Source: Cytobacillus gottheilii (GTDB lineage Bacteria > Bacillota > Bacilli > Bacillales > Cytobacillaceae). From it: 64,000 nucleotides of DNA. The stretch lies in the NCBI RefSeq assembly GCF_001636345.1, contig NZ_KV440945.1:1837631-1901630 (forward strand), read 5' to 3'. The translations under genes were made by a program, and so were the position numbers. Below are positions 8,182-16,945 of this stretch, one piece after another. Each line of letters opens with the position of its first letter. The first letter of the stretch is position 1. The notes beneath the pieces were generated by a model. That model ran no database searches. It saw nothing but the letters and a program-made list of their open reading frames with translations, and had not been told where the DNA came from.

Positions 8182-8205
8182 ATTACATAATAATCATTCT
8201 AAAAA
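8182..8205. promoter_or_regulatory. Possible Fur/PerR-type operator upstream of fur
   Basis: TTACATAATAATCATTCTAA shares the core ATAATNAT with Fur and PerR boxes but has mismatches at the outer positions. It lies about 20 bp upstream of the fur -35 element. B. subtilis fur is controlled by PerR, so such a site would be expected. Confidence 0.35.
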
Positions 8206-8226
8206 GTTATTTGTAATTATTTTATT

Positions 8227-8254
8227 TTGACACTATCGGGTGATCTGTTATAAT
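8227..8254 (+). promoter_or_regulatory. Sigma-A promoter of fur
   Basis: A perfect TTGACA (8227-8232), a 16-bp spacer and a perfect TATAAT (8249-8254) lie 34 bp before the start codon. Confidence 0.85.
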
Positions 8255-8287
8255 GAGAATGTTAGCGGCAAGGGAGGGACTTTCGGT

Positions 8288-8758
8288 ATGGAAAGCAGAA
8301 TTGATAGAATAAAAAAACAGTTGCATTCATCCAGTTATAAGCTTACTCCACAGCGTGAGGCTACTGTAAGTGTACTGCTGGAACATGAAGAGGATCATTT
8401 AAGTGCGGAAGATGTCTACCTCCTTGTAAAAGAGAAGTCGCCTGAAATTGGTTTAGCAACTGTATATAGAACACTTGAACTACTAACAGAATTAAAAATA
8501 GTGGACAAAATTAACTTTGGTGATGGCGTATCCAGATATGATTTGCGTCAAGAAGGAGCTGCGCATTTCCATCACCATTTAGTATGCATAGAATGTGGTG
8601 CAGTTGATGAAATTCAAGAGGATCTGCTTGAAGATGTAGAAGAAGTGGTCGAAAGACGCTGGAACTTTAAAATCAAAGATCATCGTTTAACATTTCATGG
8701 TATTTGCTATCGCTGTCAGGATAAGGACAGTGAAGATGAAACAAAAACAGAAGATTAA
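8288..8758 (+). CDS. fur: Ferric uptake regulator
   Basis: The 156-aa metalloregulator represses iron uptake genes when bound to Fe(II). The winged helix is at residues 15-85 (TPQREATVSVLLEHEEDHLSAEDVYLLVKEK and GLATVYRTLELLTELKIV). The dimerisation part has the His-rich HFHHHLVC and two CxxC pairs (CIEC, CYRC) that bind structural zinc. AGGGAGG precedes the ATG at 8288; the longer upstream frame overlaps the promoter and is rejected. The promoter is textbook sigma-A. PerR and Zur are paralogues, but the operon neighbours yqzK-xerD support Fur. Confidence 0.94.
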   Translation: MESRIDRIKKQLHSSSYKLTPQREATVSVLLEHEEDHLSAEDVYLLVKEKSPEIGLATVYRTLELLTELKIVDKINFGDGVSRYDLRQEGAAHFHHHLVCIECGAVDEIQEDLLEDVEEVVERRWNFKIKDHRLTFHGICYRCQDKDSEDETKTED

Positions 8759-8762
8759 TTCT

Positions 8763-8797
8763 AAAACCTTTTCTTCCTATAGAAAGGGTTTTTTTGT
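8763..8797 (+). terminator. Terminator after fur
   Basis: AAAACCTTTTC pairs fully (one G-U) with GAAAGGGTTTT across a short loop and runs into seven T. Confidence 0.85.
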
Positions 8798-8941
8798 ATT
8801 GATTTTTTATTGTATCTCCTATTCTGAAGCTCGTGGGGAACATTTTCTAAAATAAATGAATGGAATTCCTTCCTTAGGTATATTTCTTGTCCAATTTGGC
8901 ATATCTTTTACTAATATGCAACAGGGTTGGAGGATTTATAT

Positions 8942-9169
8942 ATGAGATCGGGATTAAAAATGATTTTTCAGACAACAAAAGTATTTGTGCTGTTTACAGG
9001 CTGCACAATTCTTTTCTATTACGGAATAATGTGGTTAAATGAAGAATATCAGGACTATCATCGCTATGATGAGCCCGATGGAGCGGCTGTCAAAGTTTCG
9101 GCAAGCGGAGAAAATCATGACAGCAATTTCTTGGATAGGTTATTTCTTTTCTATCTAAATGGGGAGTAA
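8942..9169 (+). CDS. yqzK: YqzK-family small membrane protein
   Basis: The 75-aa protein has one transmembrane helix (about residues 11-30, [19 protein letters not shown]) followed by an acidic, His/Tyr-containing tail. It matches the uncharacterised YqzK family by size and by position between fur and xerD. GGAGG lies 8 nt before the ATG at 8942. An upstream TTG overlaps the ribosome binding site and is not used. Its stop is 7 nt before the xerD start, so the two are one operon. Confidence 0.82.
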   Translation: MRSGLKMIFQTTKVFVLFTGCTILFYYGIMWLNEEYQDYHRYDEPDGAAVKVSASGENHDSNFLDRLFLFYLNGE

Positions 9170-9176
9170 TGAAAGA

Positions 9177-10070
9177 ATGGAAGATCAGTTAAAGGACTTT
9201 GTGCACTATTTGACAGTGGAAAAGGGTCTTGCAGAAAATACGATTGTATCATATGAAAGAGACTTAAAGTTTTATATTCGCTTTTTAAAAGAAAATGAGA
9301 AATTGACTTCTTGGCATGATGTGCAGCGTGCACAAATTATCCAGTTTTTAGGTTCGCTTAAAAAAGAAGGAAAATCTTCTAAAACATTAGCACGGCATAT
9401 TGCCTCGATTCGAGCATTTCATCAATTTTTATTGCGTGAAAGAGCAGTGGAGCATGATCCGTCCGTTCATATTGAATCGCCGCAGCAGGAAAAGTCTCTG
9501 CCAAAGGTATTAAATATGGCAGATGTTGAAACACTTTTGGATTCGCCGAAAACAAACAACCATTATGGGCTGCGTGATAAGGCCATGCTGGAGCTTTTAT
9601 ATGCAACAGGAATCCGTGTCAGTGAATTAATTAATCTTAACCAGGAAGACGTACATTTGACGATGGGATTTGTCAGATGCATCGGAAAAGGGAATAAAGA
9701 GAGAATTATTCCGCTCGGACGTACTGCAGCTAAAGCACTTGATGACTATCTGCAAAAGGGAAGACCCGTCTTCCAATCCAAAAAGCATCGCGACGATGCC
9801 TTATTTTTAAATCATCATGGCAGGAGGCTGTCCAGACAAGGATTCTGGAAGATCTTAAAGGGATTGGCGCAAGCAGCCGGAATCCAGAAAGAGTTAACTC
9901 CTCATACACTAAGGCATTCGTTTGCAACCCACCTGTTAGAAAATGGAGCGGACCTTAGAGCTGTTCAGGAAATGCTTGGCCATGCGGACATATCTACAAC
10001 GCAAATTTATACACATGTAACCAAAACAAGGCTAAAGGACGTATATAGCCAATTTCATCCAAGAGCTTAA
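9177..10070 (+). CDS. xerD: Tyrosine recombinase XerD
   Basis: The 297-aa site-specific recombinase resolves chromosome dimers at dif together with CodV/XerC. It has an N-terminal SAM-like core-binding domain (residues 1-85) and a catalytic domain. The visible catalytic residues are Arg in TGIRVSELI, Lys in GKGNKER, His-x-x-Arg in [10 protein letters not shown], His in LGHADIST and the nucleophile Tyr in TQIYTH. GGGGAG lies 10 nt before ATG 9177; an in-frame ATG at 9159 overlaps yqzK and has no ribosome binding site. No flanking att-like repeats were seen, as expected for the housekeeping enzyme. Confidence 0.94.
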   Translation: MEDQLKDFVHYLTVEKGLAENTIVSYERDLKFYIRFLKENEKLTSWHDVQRAQIIQFLGSLKKEGKSSKTLARHIASIRAFHQFLLRERAVEHDPSVHIESPQQEKSLPKVLNMADVETLLDSPKTNNHYGLRDKAMLELLYATGIRVSELINLNQEDVHLTMGFVRCIGKGNKERIIPLGRTAAKALDDYLQKGRPVFQSKKHRDDALFLNHHGRRLSRQGFWKILKGLAQAAGIQKELTPHTLRHSFATHLLENGADLRAVQEMLGHADISTTQIYTHVTKTRLKDVYSQFHPRA

Positions 10071-10082
10071 TAAAAGATTTAC

Positions 10083-10117
10083 AAAGCTGCCCGGAAAAAA
10101 AGGCAGCTTTTTCTTGT
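10083..10117 (+). terminator. Terminator after xerD
   Basis: Arms AAAGCTGCC/GGCAGCTTT are separated by an A-rich loop and followed by TTTCTTGTTTTTTT. Confidence 0.9.
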
Positions 10118-10135
10118 TTTTTTATGATTATTCGT

Positions 10136-10161
10136 TACAATAGAGATGTCAGACTTCTGAC
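10136..10161 (+). promoter_or_regulatory. deoB promoter region with 14-bp palindromic operator candidate
   Basis: A -10-like TACAAT (10136-10141) is followed 6 bp later by GTCAGACTTCTGAC (10148-10161), a perfect 6-2-6 dyad at the expected transcription start. The regulator is not known to me. The -35 is weak. Confidence 0.5.
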
Positions 10162-10267
10162 GTATGTATATGTGTATTTCAAGCTGAAAAGGGTAATATA
10201 AGCAATAAAGATATACATTAATAGAATGGATTTTGTAAGGGTATTCAATTTTATAGGAGGAACATTA

Positions 10268-11452
10268 ATGACAAATCATACATATAAAAGAATTTTTCTC
10301 GTTGTAATGGACTCAGTTGGTATTGGGGAAGCTCCTGATGCAGAGAGATTTGGCGATAAAGGTTCTGACACATTAGGCCATATTGCTGAAAAGATGGACG
10401 GCTTGAAGATGCCAAACATGGGGAAATTAGGACTGAGCAATATTCGTGAGATCAAAGGAATTCAGAAAGCGGAAAAACCGCTTGCTTATTATACGAAAAT
10501 GCAAGAGGCATCCAATGGAAAAGACACGATGACAGGACACTGGGAGATTATGGGATTAAATATCCAAACACCTTTTAAAGTGTTTCCAGATGGTTTTCCG
10601 CCCGAACTTATTGCTGAACTGGAAGACCGCACAGGCAGAAAAGTGATCGGAAACAAACCGGCAAGCGGAACAGAAATACTGGATGAACTTGGCGAAGAGC
10701 ATATGAAAACAGGCGCACTTATTGTCTATACTTCAGCAGACTCTGTACTGCAGATTGCAGCACATGAAGAGATCATTCCTATCGAAGAACAATACAACAT
10801 TTGTGAAATCGCAAGAGAATTAACATTAGATGAAAAGTATATGGTTGGACGTGTTATTGCACGCCCATTTCTCGGTGAGCCAGGGGCATTTAAACGTACA
10901 TCCAACCGTCATGATTATGCACTAAAGCCATTTGACCGAACAGTGATGAATGAGCTAAAAGACGGTGGATATGATGTCATTGCCATTGGGAAAATCTCAG
11001 ATATTTATGATGGCGAAGGTGTTACAGAATCATTAAGAACCGTTTCCAACATGGATGGAATGGATAAGCTTGTTCAAACATTGGACATGGACTTTACAGG
11101 TCTAAGCTTCTTAAATCTTGTCGATTTTGATGCACTATTTGGACATAGAAGAGATCCAATTGGCTATGGTGAAGCTTTAGAGGAATATGATGCCCGTTTA
11201 GATGAAGTATTTGCAAAGCTGAATGAGGATGACCTTCTAATTGTAACAGCAGACCATGGAAATGACCCTGTGCATTATGGTACAGATCATACAAGAGAAT
11301 ATGTGCCATTGCTTGTCTACTCAAAAGGGATGACAGAAGGAAAAGAATTGGCGATCAGAGAAACATTTGCCGACATTGGTGCAACTGTTGCGGAAAATTT
11401 CAATGTGAAACTTCCGGCATTCGGGAAAAGCTTCCTGCAGGAATTAAAATAA
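10268..11452 (+). CDS. deoB: Phosphopentomutase
   Basis: The 394-aa enzyme interconverts (deoxy)ribose 1-phosphate and 5-phosphate. It has the alkaline-phosphatase-type metal sites: [14 protein letters not shown] at the N-terminus, and TADHGNDP plus [14 protein letters not shown] near the C-terminus, with the phosphopentomutase cap between. GGAGG lies 7 nt before ATG 10268; the frame is open from 10226 without a better start. It leads the nucleoside salvage genes deoB-punA-pdp. The products of PunA and Pdp are its substrates. Confidence 0.95.
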   Translation: MTNHTYKRIFLVVMDSVGIGEAPDAERFGDKGSDTLGHIAEKMDGLKMPNMGKLGLSNIREIKGIQKAEKPLAYYTKMQEASNGKDTMTGHWEIMGLNIQTPFKVFPDGFPPELIAELEDRTGRKVIGNKPASGTEILDELGEEHMKTGALIVYTSADSVLQIAAHEEIIPIEEQYNICEIARELTLDEKYMVGRVIARPFLGEPGAFKRTSNRHDYALKPFDRTVMNELKDGGYDVIAIGKISDIYDGEGVTESLRTVSNMDGMDKLVQTLDMDFTGLSFLNLVDFDALFGHRRDPIGYGEALEEYDARLDEVFAKLNEDDLLIVTADHGNDPVHYGTDHTREYVPLLVYSKGMTEGKELAIRETFADIGATVAENFNVKLPAFGKSFLQELK

Positions 11453-11557
11453 GAGCTTATAGAAGAACGTACAGTTAAATAGAGGAGAGTTTTTCTCACA
11501 GAAGGAAAGATCTATTCACTATCCTTTTTTAAATATAGAACCGAAGGAGATTAAATC

Positions 11558-12376
11558 ATGGATGTAAACAAAATTGTAAACGCAGCCTCATTTTTAAAAG
11601 AAAAATACTCGAAGGTTCCTAAAATCGGATTAATTTTAGGCTCTGGTTTAGGAGTATTAGCAGACGAAATTATTGAACCAGTTAAAATCCCTTATAACGA
11701 AATTCCAGATTTTCCTGTGTCAACGGTTGAAGGTCATGCAGGACAGCTTGTTTTCGGCGATTTAAATGGTGTGGATGTCGTTGCCATGCAAGGACGTTTT
11801 CATTATTATGAAGGCTATTCTTTTGATAAAGTAACATTTCCTGTACGCGTGATGAAGGAGCTTGGGGTTGAAATCCTCATTGTTACTAATGCAGCTGGCG
11901 GTGTTAACGAATCCTTTACACCAGGCGATTTGATGCTGATTTCAGATCATATTAATAATATGGGAAGCAACCCGCTGATCGGACCGAATGATTCGAAGCT
12001 TGGCGTAAGGTTCCCTGATATGTCAGAAGCATATGCAAAAGATCTTCGTAAGGCAGCAAAAGAGATTGCACAGCAGCTGAACATCAATGTAAAAGAAGGA
12101 GTTTACGTCGGCAATACGGGCCCTACATATGAAACACCTGCAGAGGTTAGATTGCTTCGGGTATTAGGCGGAGATGCAGTTGGTATGTCAACAGTACCAG
12201 AGGTTATTGTTGCTCGCCATGCCGGATTAAAGGTACTTGGCATTTCCTGCATCAGCAACATGGCTGCTGGGATCTTAGATCAGCCGCTTAACCATGAAGA
12301 AGTAATTGAAACAACAGAAAAAGTGAAAAAAGATTTCCTTCAATATGTAAAAGCTTTAGTTAAAAATATGGCGTAA
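11558..12376 (+). CDS. punA: Purine nucleoside phosphorylase
   Basis: The 272-aa trimeric-type phosphorylase splits (deoxy)inosine and guanosine with phosphate. Motifs in order are [34 protein letters not shown] and [14 protein letters not shown], then [24 protein letters not shown], which forms the purine site. GAAGGAG is 7 nt before the ATG. It is 105 nt after deoB and probably in the same transcript. The B. subtilis equivalent is pupG. Confidence 0.95.
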   Translation: MDVNKIVNAASFLKEKYSKVPKIGLILGSGLGVLADEIIEPVKIPYNEIPDFPVSTVEGHAGQLVFGDLNGVDVVAMQGRFHYYEGYSFDKVTFPVRVMKELGVEILIVTNAAGGVNESFTPGDLMLISDHINNMGSNPLIGPNDSKLGVRFPDMSEAYAKDLRKAAKEIAQQLNINVKEGVYVGNTGPTYETPAEVRLLRVLGGDAVGMSTVPEVIVARHAGLKVLGISCISNMAAGILDQPLNHEEVIETTEKVKKDFLQYVKALVKNMA

Positions 12377-12385
12377 GCAAACTAG

Positions 12386-12423
12386 GTTAAAAGCGCCATT
12401 TAATGTTAAAAGCGCCATTTAAT
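12386..12423. repeat. Perfect 19-bp tandem duplication between punA and pdp
   Basis: GTTAAAAGCGCCATTTAAT occurs twice head to tail (12386-12404 and 12405-12423) with no mismatch. It looks like a recent slippage or duplication event in the punA-pdp spacer. Confidence 0.9.
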
Positions 12424-12474
12424 GAACCTTGCAGTGGTGCTTGCACTTTTAGAATAGAAGGGCGGATTCACACA

Positions 12475-13779
12475 ATGAGAATGGTTGACATAATTGAAAA
12501 AAAGCGTGACGGGATTGAATTAGCAAAAGAAGAAATTCAATTCTTTGTAAATGGGTATACAAATGGATCAATTCCTGATTATCAGGTGAGTGCTTTGACA
12601 ATGGCGATTTTCTTCAAAGGAATGACAGAAAACGAACGTGCTGACTTGACGATGGCTATGGTAGAATCCGGGGATCAAATCGACCTGAAGAAAATAGAAG
12701 GCATCAAAGTAGATAAGCACTCAACAGGCGGTGTTGGTGATACAACGACACTTGTTTTAGGACCGCTTGTAGCGGCAGTTGGCGTGCCTGTTGCAAAAAT
12801 GTCTGGACGCGGATTAGGGCATACGGGCGGCACCATTGATAAATTGGAAGCTGTTGAAGGATTTCATGTAGAAATTGAAAATGAAGAATTTATTAAGCTT
12901 GTGAATGAAAATAAAATTGCTGTAATCGGCCAAAGCGGAAACTTAACGCCTGCAGATAAAAAGCTGTATGCATTGCGCGATGTTACGGCTACAGTTGACA
13001 GCATTCCGCTCATTGCCAGCAGCATTATGAGCAAAAAAATTGCAGCAGGTGCTGATGCGATCGTTCTTGATGTAAAAACAGGCGCTGGTGCTTTTATGAA
13101 AACGCTGGAGGATTCCAAAGAATTAGCGAGCGCAATGGTTCGCATTGGAAACAATGTGGGCCGGAACACAATGGCTGTTATTTCAGACATGAGCCAGCCT
13201 CTTGGTTTTGCCATCGGAAATGCGCTTGAAGTGAAAGAAGCGATTGATACGCTAAAAGGGGAAGGCCCGGAAGATTTAACAGAGCTATGCCTAACCCTTG
13301 GCAGCCATATGGTTGTTTTAGCGAAAAAAGCTGCAACTGTAGAGGAAGCACGTGAAAAGCTGCAGCAAGTAATAAATGATGGCAGTGCACTTGAAACCTT
13401 TAAAACATTCTTAAGCTCTCAAGGCGGAGATGCGTCTGTTGTGGATCAGCCAGAAAAATTGCCTCAAGCAAAATATCAATTTGAACTTGAAGCAAAAGAG
13501 GATGGCTTTGTGTCAGAAATTGTGGCTGATGAAATTGGAACAGCTGCCATGCTTCTTGGGGCAGGGCGTGCAACAAAAGAATCAACCATCGACCTTGCAG
13601 TTGGATTAATGCTGCGCAAAAAAATCGGAGACGAAGTGAAAAAAGGAGATTCACTCGTAACCATCTATAGCAATTTTGAAGATGTCAGCGATGTTAAAGA
13701 GAAATTATATGCAAATATCATGCTGACAAGCGAAAAAGTAAGTGCACCAGTTTTAATTCATGGTGAAATCACGAAATAA
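12475..13779 (+). CDS. pdp: Pyrimidine-nucleoside phosphorylase
   Basis: The 434-aa enzyme should split uridine, thymidine and deoxyuridine. Visible motifs are [12 protein letters not shown] (phosphate binding), [18 protein letters not shown] (family signature) and the C-terminal PYNP domain around [15 protein letters not shown]. The start [13 protein letters not shown] at 12475 is typical of the family. The ribosome binding site (GAAGGGCGG) is mediocre. An in-frame ATG at 12403 falls inside the 19-bp duplication and is unlikely. It shares the salvage unit with deoB and punA. Confidence 0.94.
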   Translation: MRMVDIIEKKRDGIELAKEEIQFFVNGYTNGSIPDYQVSALTMAIFFKGMTENERADLTMAMVESGDQIDLKKIEGIKVDKHSTGGVGDTTTLVLGPLVAAVGVPVAKMSGRGLGHTGGTIDKLEAVEGFHVEIENEEFIKLVNENKIAVIGQSGNLTPADKKLYALRDVTATVDSIPLIASSIMSKKIAAGADAIVLDVKTGAGAFMKTLEDSKELASAMVRIGNNVGRNTMAVISDMSQPLGFAIGNALEVKEAIDTLKGEGPEDLTELCLTLGSHMVVLAKKAATVEEAREKLQQVINDGSALETFKTFLSSQGGDASVVDQPEKLPQAKYQFELEAKEDGFVSEIVADEIGTAAMLLGAGRATKESTIDLAVGLMLRKKIGDEVKKGDSLVTIYSNFEDVSDVKEKLYANIMLTSEKVSAPVLIHGEITK

Positions 13780-13802
13780 AAAAATGAATTACTATATACG
13801 AA

Positions 13803-13838
13803 AGAGCTGCCGAGATATATATGGCAGCTTTTTTTCAT
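13803..13838 (+). terminator. Terminator after pdp
   Basis: Arms AGCTGCC/GGCAGCT with an AT-rich loop are followed by eight T. Confidence 0.9.
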
Positions 13839-13915
13839 TTAAATATATCTTGGAGACTATTTGGTCTGGCTTTAGGGCAAAGTGGACAGATCTTGGGTAA
13901 TAATGTACGCATTAT

Positions 13916-14436
13916 TGGATAATAGAGGTGTGTTTCGGAGCTAAACGCGACTATGAAATCCTATATATGGAAAATTGTGTCGTGGAAATGCTCTAATCAC
14001 GAAGGAATAATCCAATAAATGGATAACAGAGGTGTGTTTCAGAGCTAAACGCGACAGTAAAATGCTATATATGGAAAATAGTGTCGTGGAAATGCTCTAA
14101 TCACGACAGAATAATCCAATAAATGGATAACAGAGGTGTGTTTCGGAGCTAAACGCGACTATGAAATCCTATATATGGAAAATAGCGTCGTGGAAATGCT
14201 CTAATCACGACAGAATAATCCAATAAATGGATAACAGAGGTGTGTTTCGGAGCTAAACACGACAGTAAAATCCTATATATGGAAAATAGTGTCGTGGAAA
14301 TGCTCTAATCACGACAGAATAATCCAAAAAAATGGATAACGGAGGTGTGTTCCGGCACTAAACACGACAGTATAATCCTTTATATGGAAAAAGGTGCCGT
14401 GGAGATGCTTTAATCACACCAGAATAACCTAATAAC
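13916..14436. repeat. 104-bp tandem repeat array (5 units plus a remnant)
   Basis: Units begin TGGATAA at 13916, 14020, 14124, 14228 and 14333, with a broken sixth start at 14437, giving periods of 104, 104, 104, 105 and 104 bp. Units 1-4 are nearly identical; unit 5 is diverged. Each unit holds the dyad GTCGTG/CACGAC (13-nt loop), a second CRCGAC upstream able to pair with the same GTCGTG, and ATCCA/TGGAT across unit junctions. There is no ORF with a ribosome binding site and no gene between pdp and dacF. Confidence 0.9.
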
Positions 14437-14670
14437 TGGATAATAGAGTCCCGTTTCATCTATTAACTAAACTTAGACTAGTTATCCCAGCTCAACCATA
14501 ATAAATCCCCCCTTAAATTTAGAAACTCTAGTTTTGTTCTTTCCCTCAAACCCCAAAAGCTACAAATCACTAACGCTCTCCCACTAATTTAGTCTCTTAT
14601 AGCCTCTATCTTTCCCTATCAAGGTTTCTCCTAAGTGCTCTTCCTCCTCATGAATATTTTTACCGGAATG
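14437..14670. other. Intergenic remainder before the dacF promoter
   Basis: The AT-rich sequence has C-runs but no ORF, hairpin-with-T-tract or promoter that I can support. The first about 30 bp look like a decayed sixth 104-bp unit. Confidence 0.4.
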
Positions 14671-14698
14671 GTATAGATTTTCCTCAAATGGAAATGAT
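14671..14698 (+). promoter_or_regulatory. Sigma-F-like promoter of dacF
   Basis: GTATA (14671-14675), a 14-bp spacer and GGAAATGAT (14690-14698) match the sigma-F pattern GYWTA / GGNRANANT with one mismatch. B. subtilis dacF is a forespore gene. Confidence 0.65.
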
Positions 14699-14755
14699 GG
14701 TAGCAAACGAAACGATCATCAGTCTATGCTGGTGTCATTTTTTGGAGGGGTTTAT

Positions 14756-15925
14756 ATGATGAAGAAAATTGTCTTATTAATGATGCTTTCTTTTCTTATG
14801 CTTACAAGCTTCTTACCTTCAGCATTCGCTGAAGAGCAGAAAGCAGAATTAGCTGAGGGAGTAAAATCAGCCATTTTGATAGAAAGAGATACAGGAACGA
14901 TCTTATACGAAAACAATAGTAAAGAACAGCTGCCGCCAGCCAGCATGACAAAAGTGATGACAATGCTTCTGATTATGGAAGCAATTGATGAAGGCAAGCT
15001 TACATGGGATGAGAAGATTCGTACGAGTGAGTATGCGGCATCTATGGGAGGATCGCAGATTTTTCTTGAGCCTGGTGAAGAAATGACAACAAAGGAAATG
15101 CTTAAAGGCATTGCAATCGGATCTGGGAATGATGCATCCGTGGCAATGGCAGAGCGGCTTGCCGGTTCAGAGGATGAATTTGTTGAAATGATGAACAGTA
15201 AGGCAAAGGAGCTTGGTTTAAAAGATACATTCTTTAAAAATCCAACAGGTTTGCCGGAAGAAGGTCATTACAGTACAGCACATGATATGTCAGTAATGGC
15301 AAAAGAGCTGCTGAAATATGAAGATATAACAAGTTTTACGGGAACGTATGAATCCTATTTGCGTGAAGGTACAGATAAAAAATTCTGGCTTGTTAATACG
15401 AATAAACTTGTTCGTTTCTATCCTGGTGTTGATGGATTAAAAACAGGGTTTACGAATGAAGCAAAATATTGTTTAACGGCAACCGCTGAAGTAGATGGAA
15501 TGCGTGTGATTGCGGTAGTGTTTGGAGCTCCAACTTCTAAAGACCGCAACGCGCAAGTAACGAAAATGCTCGATTATGCTTTTAGTCAATATAAAACACA
15601 TTCAGTGTTTGAAAGAGATCATACATTAGGCAAGGTAAAGGTTAGCAAAGGCGAGCACAAATTTGTCGATGCAGTGACGAGTGAACCTATTTCTCTGTTA
15701 ACAAAAAAGGGAGAAAGTATAGATAACGTTAAGCAGAAGATAGAGCTGTCAGAAGACATTAAGGCTCCGGTGAAAAAAGGAGATGAAGTCGGCCAGATCA
15801 TTTTTGAAAAGGATGGCAAACAGATTGTAGAAAGCAAACTTGTCGCCAAAGAGGATAGTGCTGATGCAAGCTGGTGGACACTATTTAAACGGTCCATGGG
15901 TATGTTTACAAAATCTGGTGAATAA
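14756..15925 (+). CDS. dacF: Penicillin-binding D-alanyl-D-alanine carboxypeptidase DacF
   Basis: The 389-aa protein trims pentapeptide stems of spore peptidoglycan and so limits cross-linking of the cortex or germ cell wall. It has a signal peptide (MMKKIVLLMMLSFLMLTSF, cut after SAFA). The serine-DD-peptidase motifs are SMTK (SxxK), SGN (SxN) and KTG, and a beta-rich C-terminal domain follows. Two adjacent ATGs follow GGAGGGG. It lies just upstream of spoIIAA, as in B. subtilis, and has its own sigma-F-like promoter. Confidence 0.94.
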   Translation: MMKKIVLLMMLSFLMLTSFLPSAFAEEQKAELAEGVKSAILIERDTGTILYENNSKEQLPPASMTKVMTMLLIMEAIDEGKLTWDEKIRTSEYAASMGGSQIFLEPGEEMTTKEMLKGIAIGSGNDASVAMAERLAGSEDEFVEMMNSKAKELGLKDTFFKNPTGLPEEGHYSTAHDMSVMAKELLKYEDITSFTGTYESYLREGTDKKFWLVNTNKLVRFYPGVDGLKTGFTNEAKYCLTATAEVDGMRVIAVVFGAPTSKDRNAQVTKMLDYAFSQYKTHSVFERDHTLGKVKVSKGEHKFVDAVTSEPISLLTKKGESIDNVKQKIELSEDIKAPVKKGDEVGQIIFEKDGKQIVESKLVAKEDSADASWWTLFKRSMGMFTKSGE

Positions 15926-15939
15926 AGAAGGCAGGAATA

Positions 15940-15946
15940 TGTCGAA
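15940..15946 (+). promoter_or_regulatory. Spo0A box (TGTCGAA)
   Basis: This is a perfect match to the 0A box, about 60 bp upstream of the sigma-H -35 element of spoIIA. Confidence 0.6.
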
Positions 15947-15970
15947 GTGTTCCAAGCTTCCTTCTAATTT

Positions 15971-15977
15971 TGGCGAA
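15971..15977 (+). promoter_or_regulatory. Second Spo0A box (TGGCGAA)
   Basis: It fits TGNCGAA, lies 31 bp after the first box, and is in the position expected for activation of the spoIIA promoter by Spo0A~P. Confidence 0.5.
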
Positions 15978-16000
15978 AGCACACTAGTTTTGTCTTCTTG

Positions 16001-16029
16001 AAGGATATCGGAAGTGAAATATAGAAATT
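16001..16029 (+). promoter_or_regulatory. Sigma-H-like promoter of the spoIIA operon
   Basis: AAGGATAT (16001-16008), a 12-bp spacer and ATAGAAATT (16021-16029) fit RNAGGAWWW / RNNGAATWW with one mismatch at the -10. Confidence 0.6.
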
Positions 16030-16139
16030 GACTCACTAAAGGCGGATAAAGGAGCCTGCTTCAGTTTAAAGCACTCTGCATCCGAATGCTGCTGCGATTT
16101 CATTTAGCGGCTTCATACCACATAAGGAGGCTATGAATA

Positions 16140-16490
16140 GTGAGTCTTAACATTAACCTGGAAGTGAAAAATGAAATTTTATGCATTCGATTAAGCGGGG
16201 AGCTTGATCACCATTCAGCAGACGAATTGCGTGAGCAAGCAACAGCCGCAATTGAGGAATTTCATATCCGTCATATCATTCTTAACCTAGAGCATCTCTC
16301 ATTTATGGATAGCTCGGGGCTGGGAGTCATACTTGGAAGATACAAACAAATAAAACAAGTACACGGAGAAATGGTTGTTTGTGCCATCTCCCCAGCTGTG
16401 CAAAGATTATTCGATATGTCCGGTTTATTCAAAATCATTCGTTTGGAACCGACAGAAGAATATGCATTGCAAAGATTGGGGGTTGCCTAA
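16140..16490 (+). CDS. spoIIAA: Anti-anti-sigma factor SpoIIAA
   Basis: The 116-aa STAS-domain protein frees sigma-F by binding SpoIIAB. The segment [20 protein letters not shown] carries Ser58, the residue phosphorylated by SpoIIAB, at the family position. The start codon is GTG (GTGAGTCTT), with AAGGAGG 10 nt upstream. An ATG 7 nt earlier is out of frame and ends after five codons. The operon continues with spoIIAB (2-nt gap) and sigF. The sigma-H and Spo0A sites upstream fit activation at the onset of sporulation. Confidence 0.96.
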   Translation: MSLNINLEVKNEILCIRLSGELDHHSADELREQATAAIEEFHIRHIILNLEHLSFMDSSGLGVILGRYKQIKQVHGEMVVCAISPAVQRLFDMSGLFKIIRLEPTEEYALQRLGVA

Positions 16491-16492
16491 AC

Positions 16493-16933
16493 ATGAAAAA
16501 TGAAATGCACATTCAATTCAGCGCTTTAAGCCAGAACGAGTCTTTTGCTCGTGTAACGGTGGCTGCTTTTATTGCTCAGCTTGATCCAACGATGGATGAG
16601 CTTACTGAAATTAAAACAGTTGTATCAGAAGCCGTTACGAATTCTATTATTCATGGCTATGAGAATGACCCGAATGGTCTTGTGTACATTTCTGTCACGA
16701 TAGAAGATGGATTGGTTGATCTATCGATTAGAGATGAAGGATTAGGCATTAGCGATGTCGATGAAGCGAGACAGCCGCTTTATACGACAAAGCCAGAGCT
16801 TGAACGTTCTGGCATGGGCTTTACCATAATGGAGAATTTCATGGATGAAATAGCGGTTGTATCACACCCAGGGGAAGGCACAGAAATCCGCTTAAAAAAG
16901 CATTTATCAAATAGTAAAATGCTATGTAATTAA
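16493..16933 (+). CDS. spoIIAB: Anti-sigma F factor and kinase SpoIIAB
   Basis: The 146-aa GHKL-family kinase holds sigma-F inactive and phosphorylates SpoIIAA. The N-box is [13 protein letters not shown] (about residues 46-58), the G1 box RDEGLGISD and the G2 box [14 protein letters not shown]. The ATG at 16493 follows the spoIIAA stop after 2 nt, with GGGGG upstream. A longer frame from 16379 lies inside spoIIAA and is rejected. It is part of the three-gene spoIIA operon. Confidence 0.96.
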   Translation: MKNEMHIQFSALSQNESFARVTVAAFIAQLDPTMDELTEIKTVVSEAVTNSIIHGYENDPNGLVYISVTIEDGLVDLSIRDEGLGISDVDEARQPLYTTKPELERSGMGFTIMENFMDEIAVVSHPGEGTEIRLKKHLSNSKMLCN

Positions 16934-16945
16934 GGGAGTCTTGCT

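Noticed and set aside
9177-10070. Tyrosine recombinase as an integrase marking a genomic island
   Set aside because: The length, motifs and operon with yqzK identify housekeeping XerD, and no flanking att repeats or foreign genes are seen.
13916-14436. CRISPR array
   Set aside because: The full 104-bp unit repeats; there are no unique spacers between short repeats, and no cas genes nearby.
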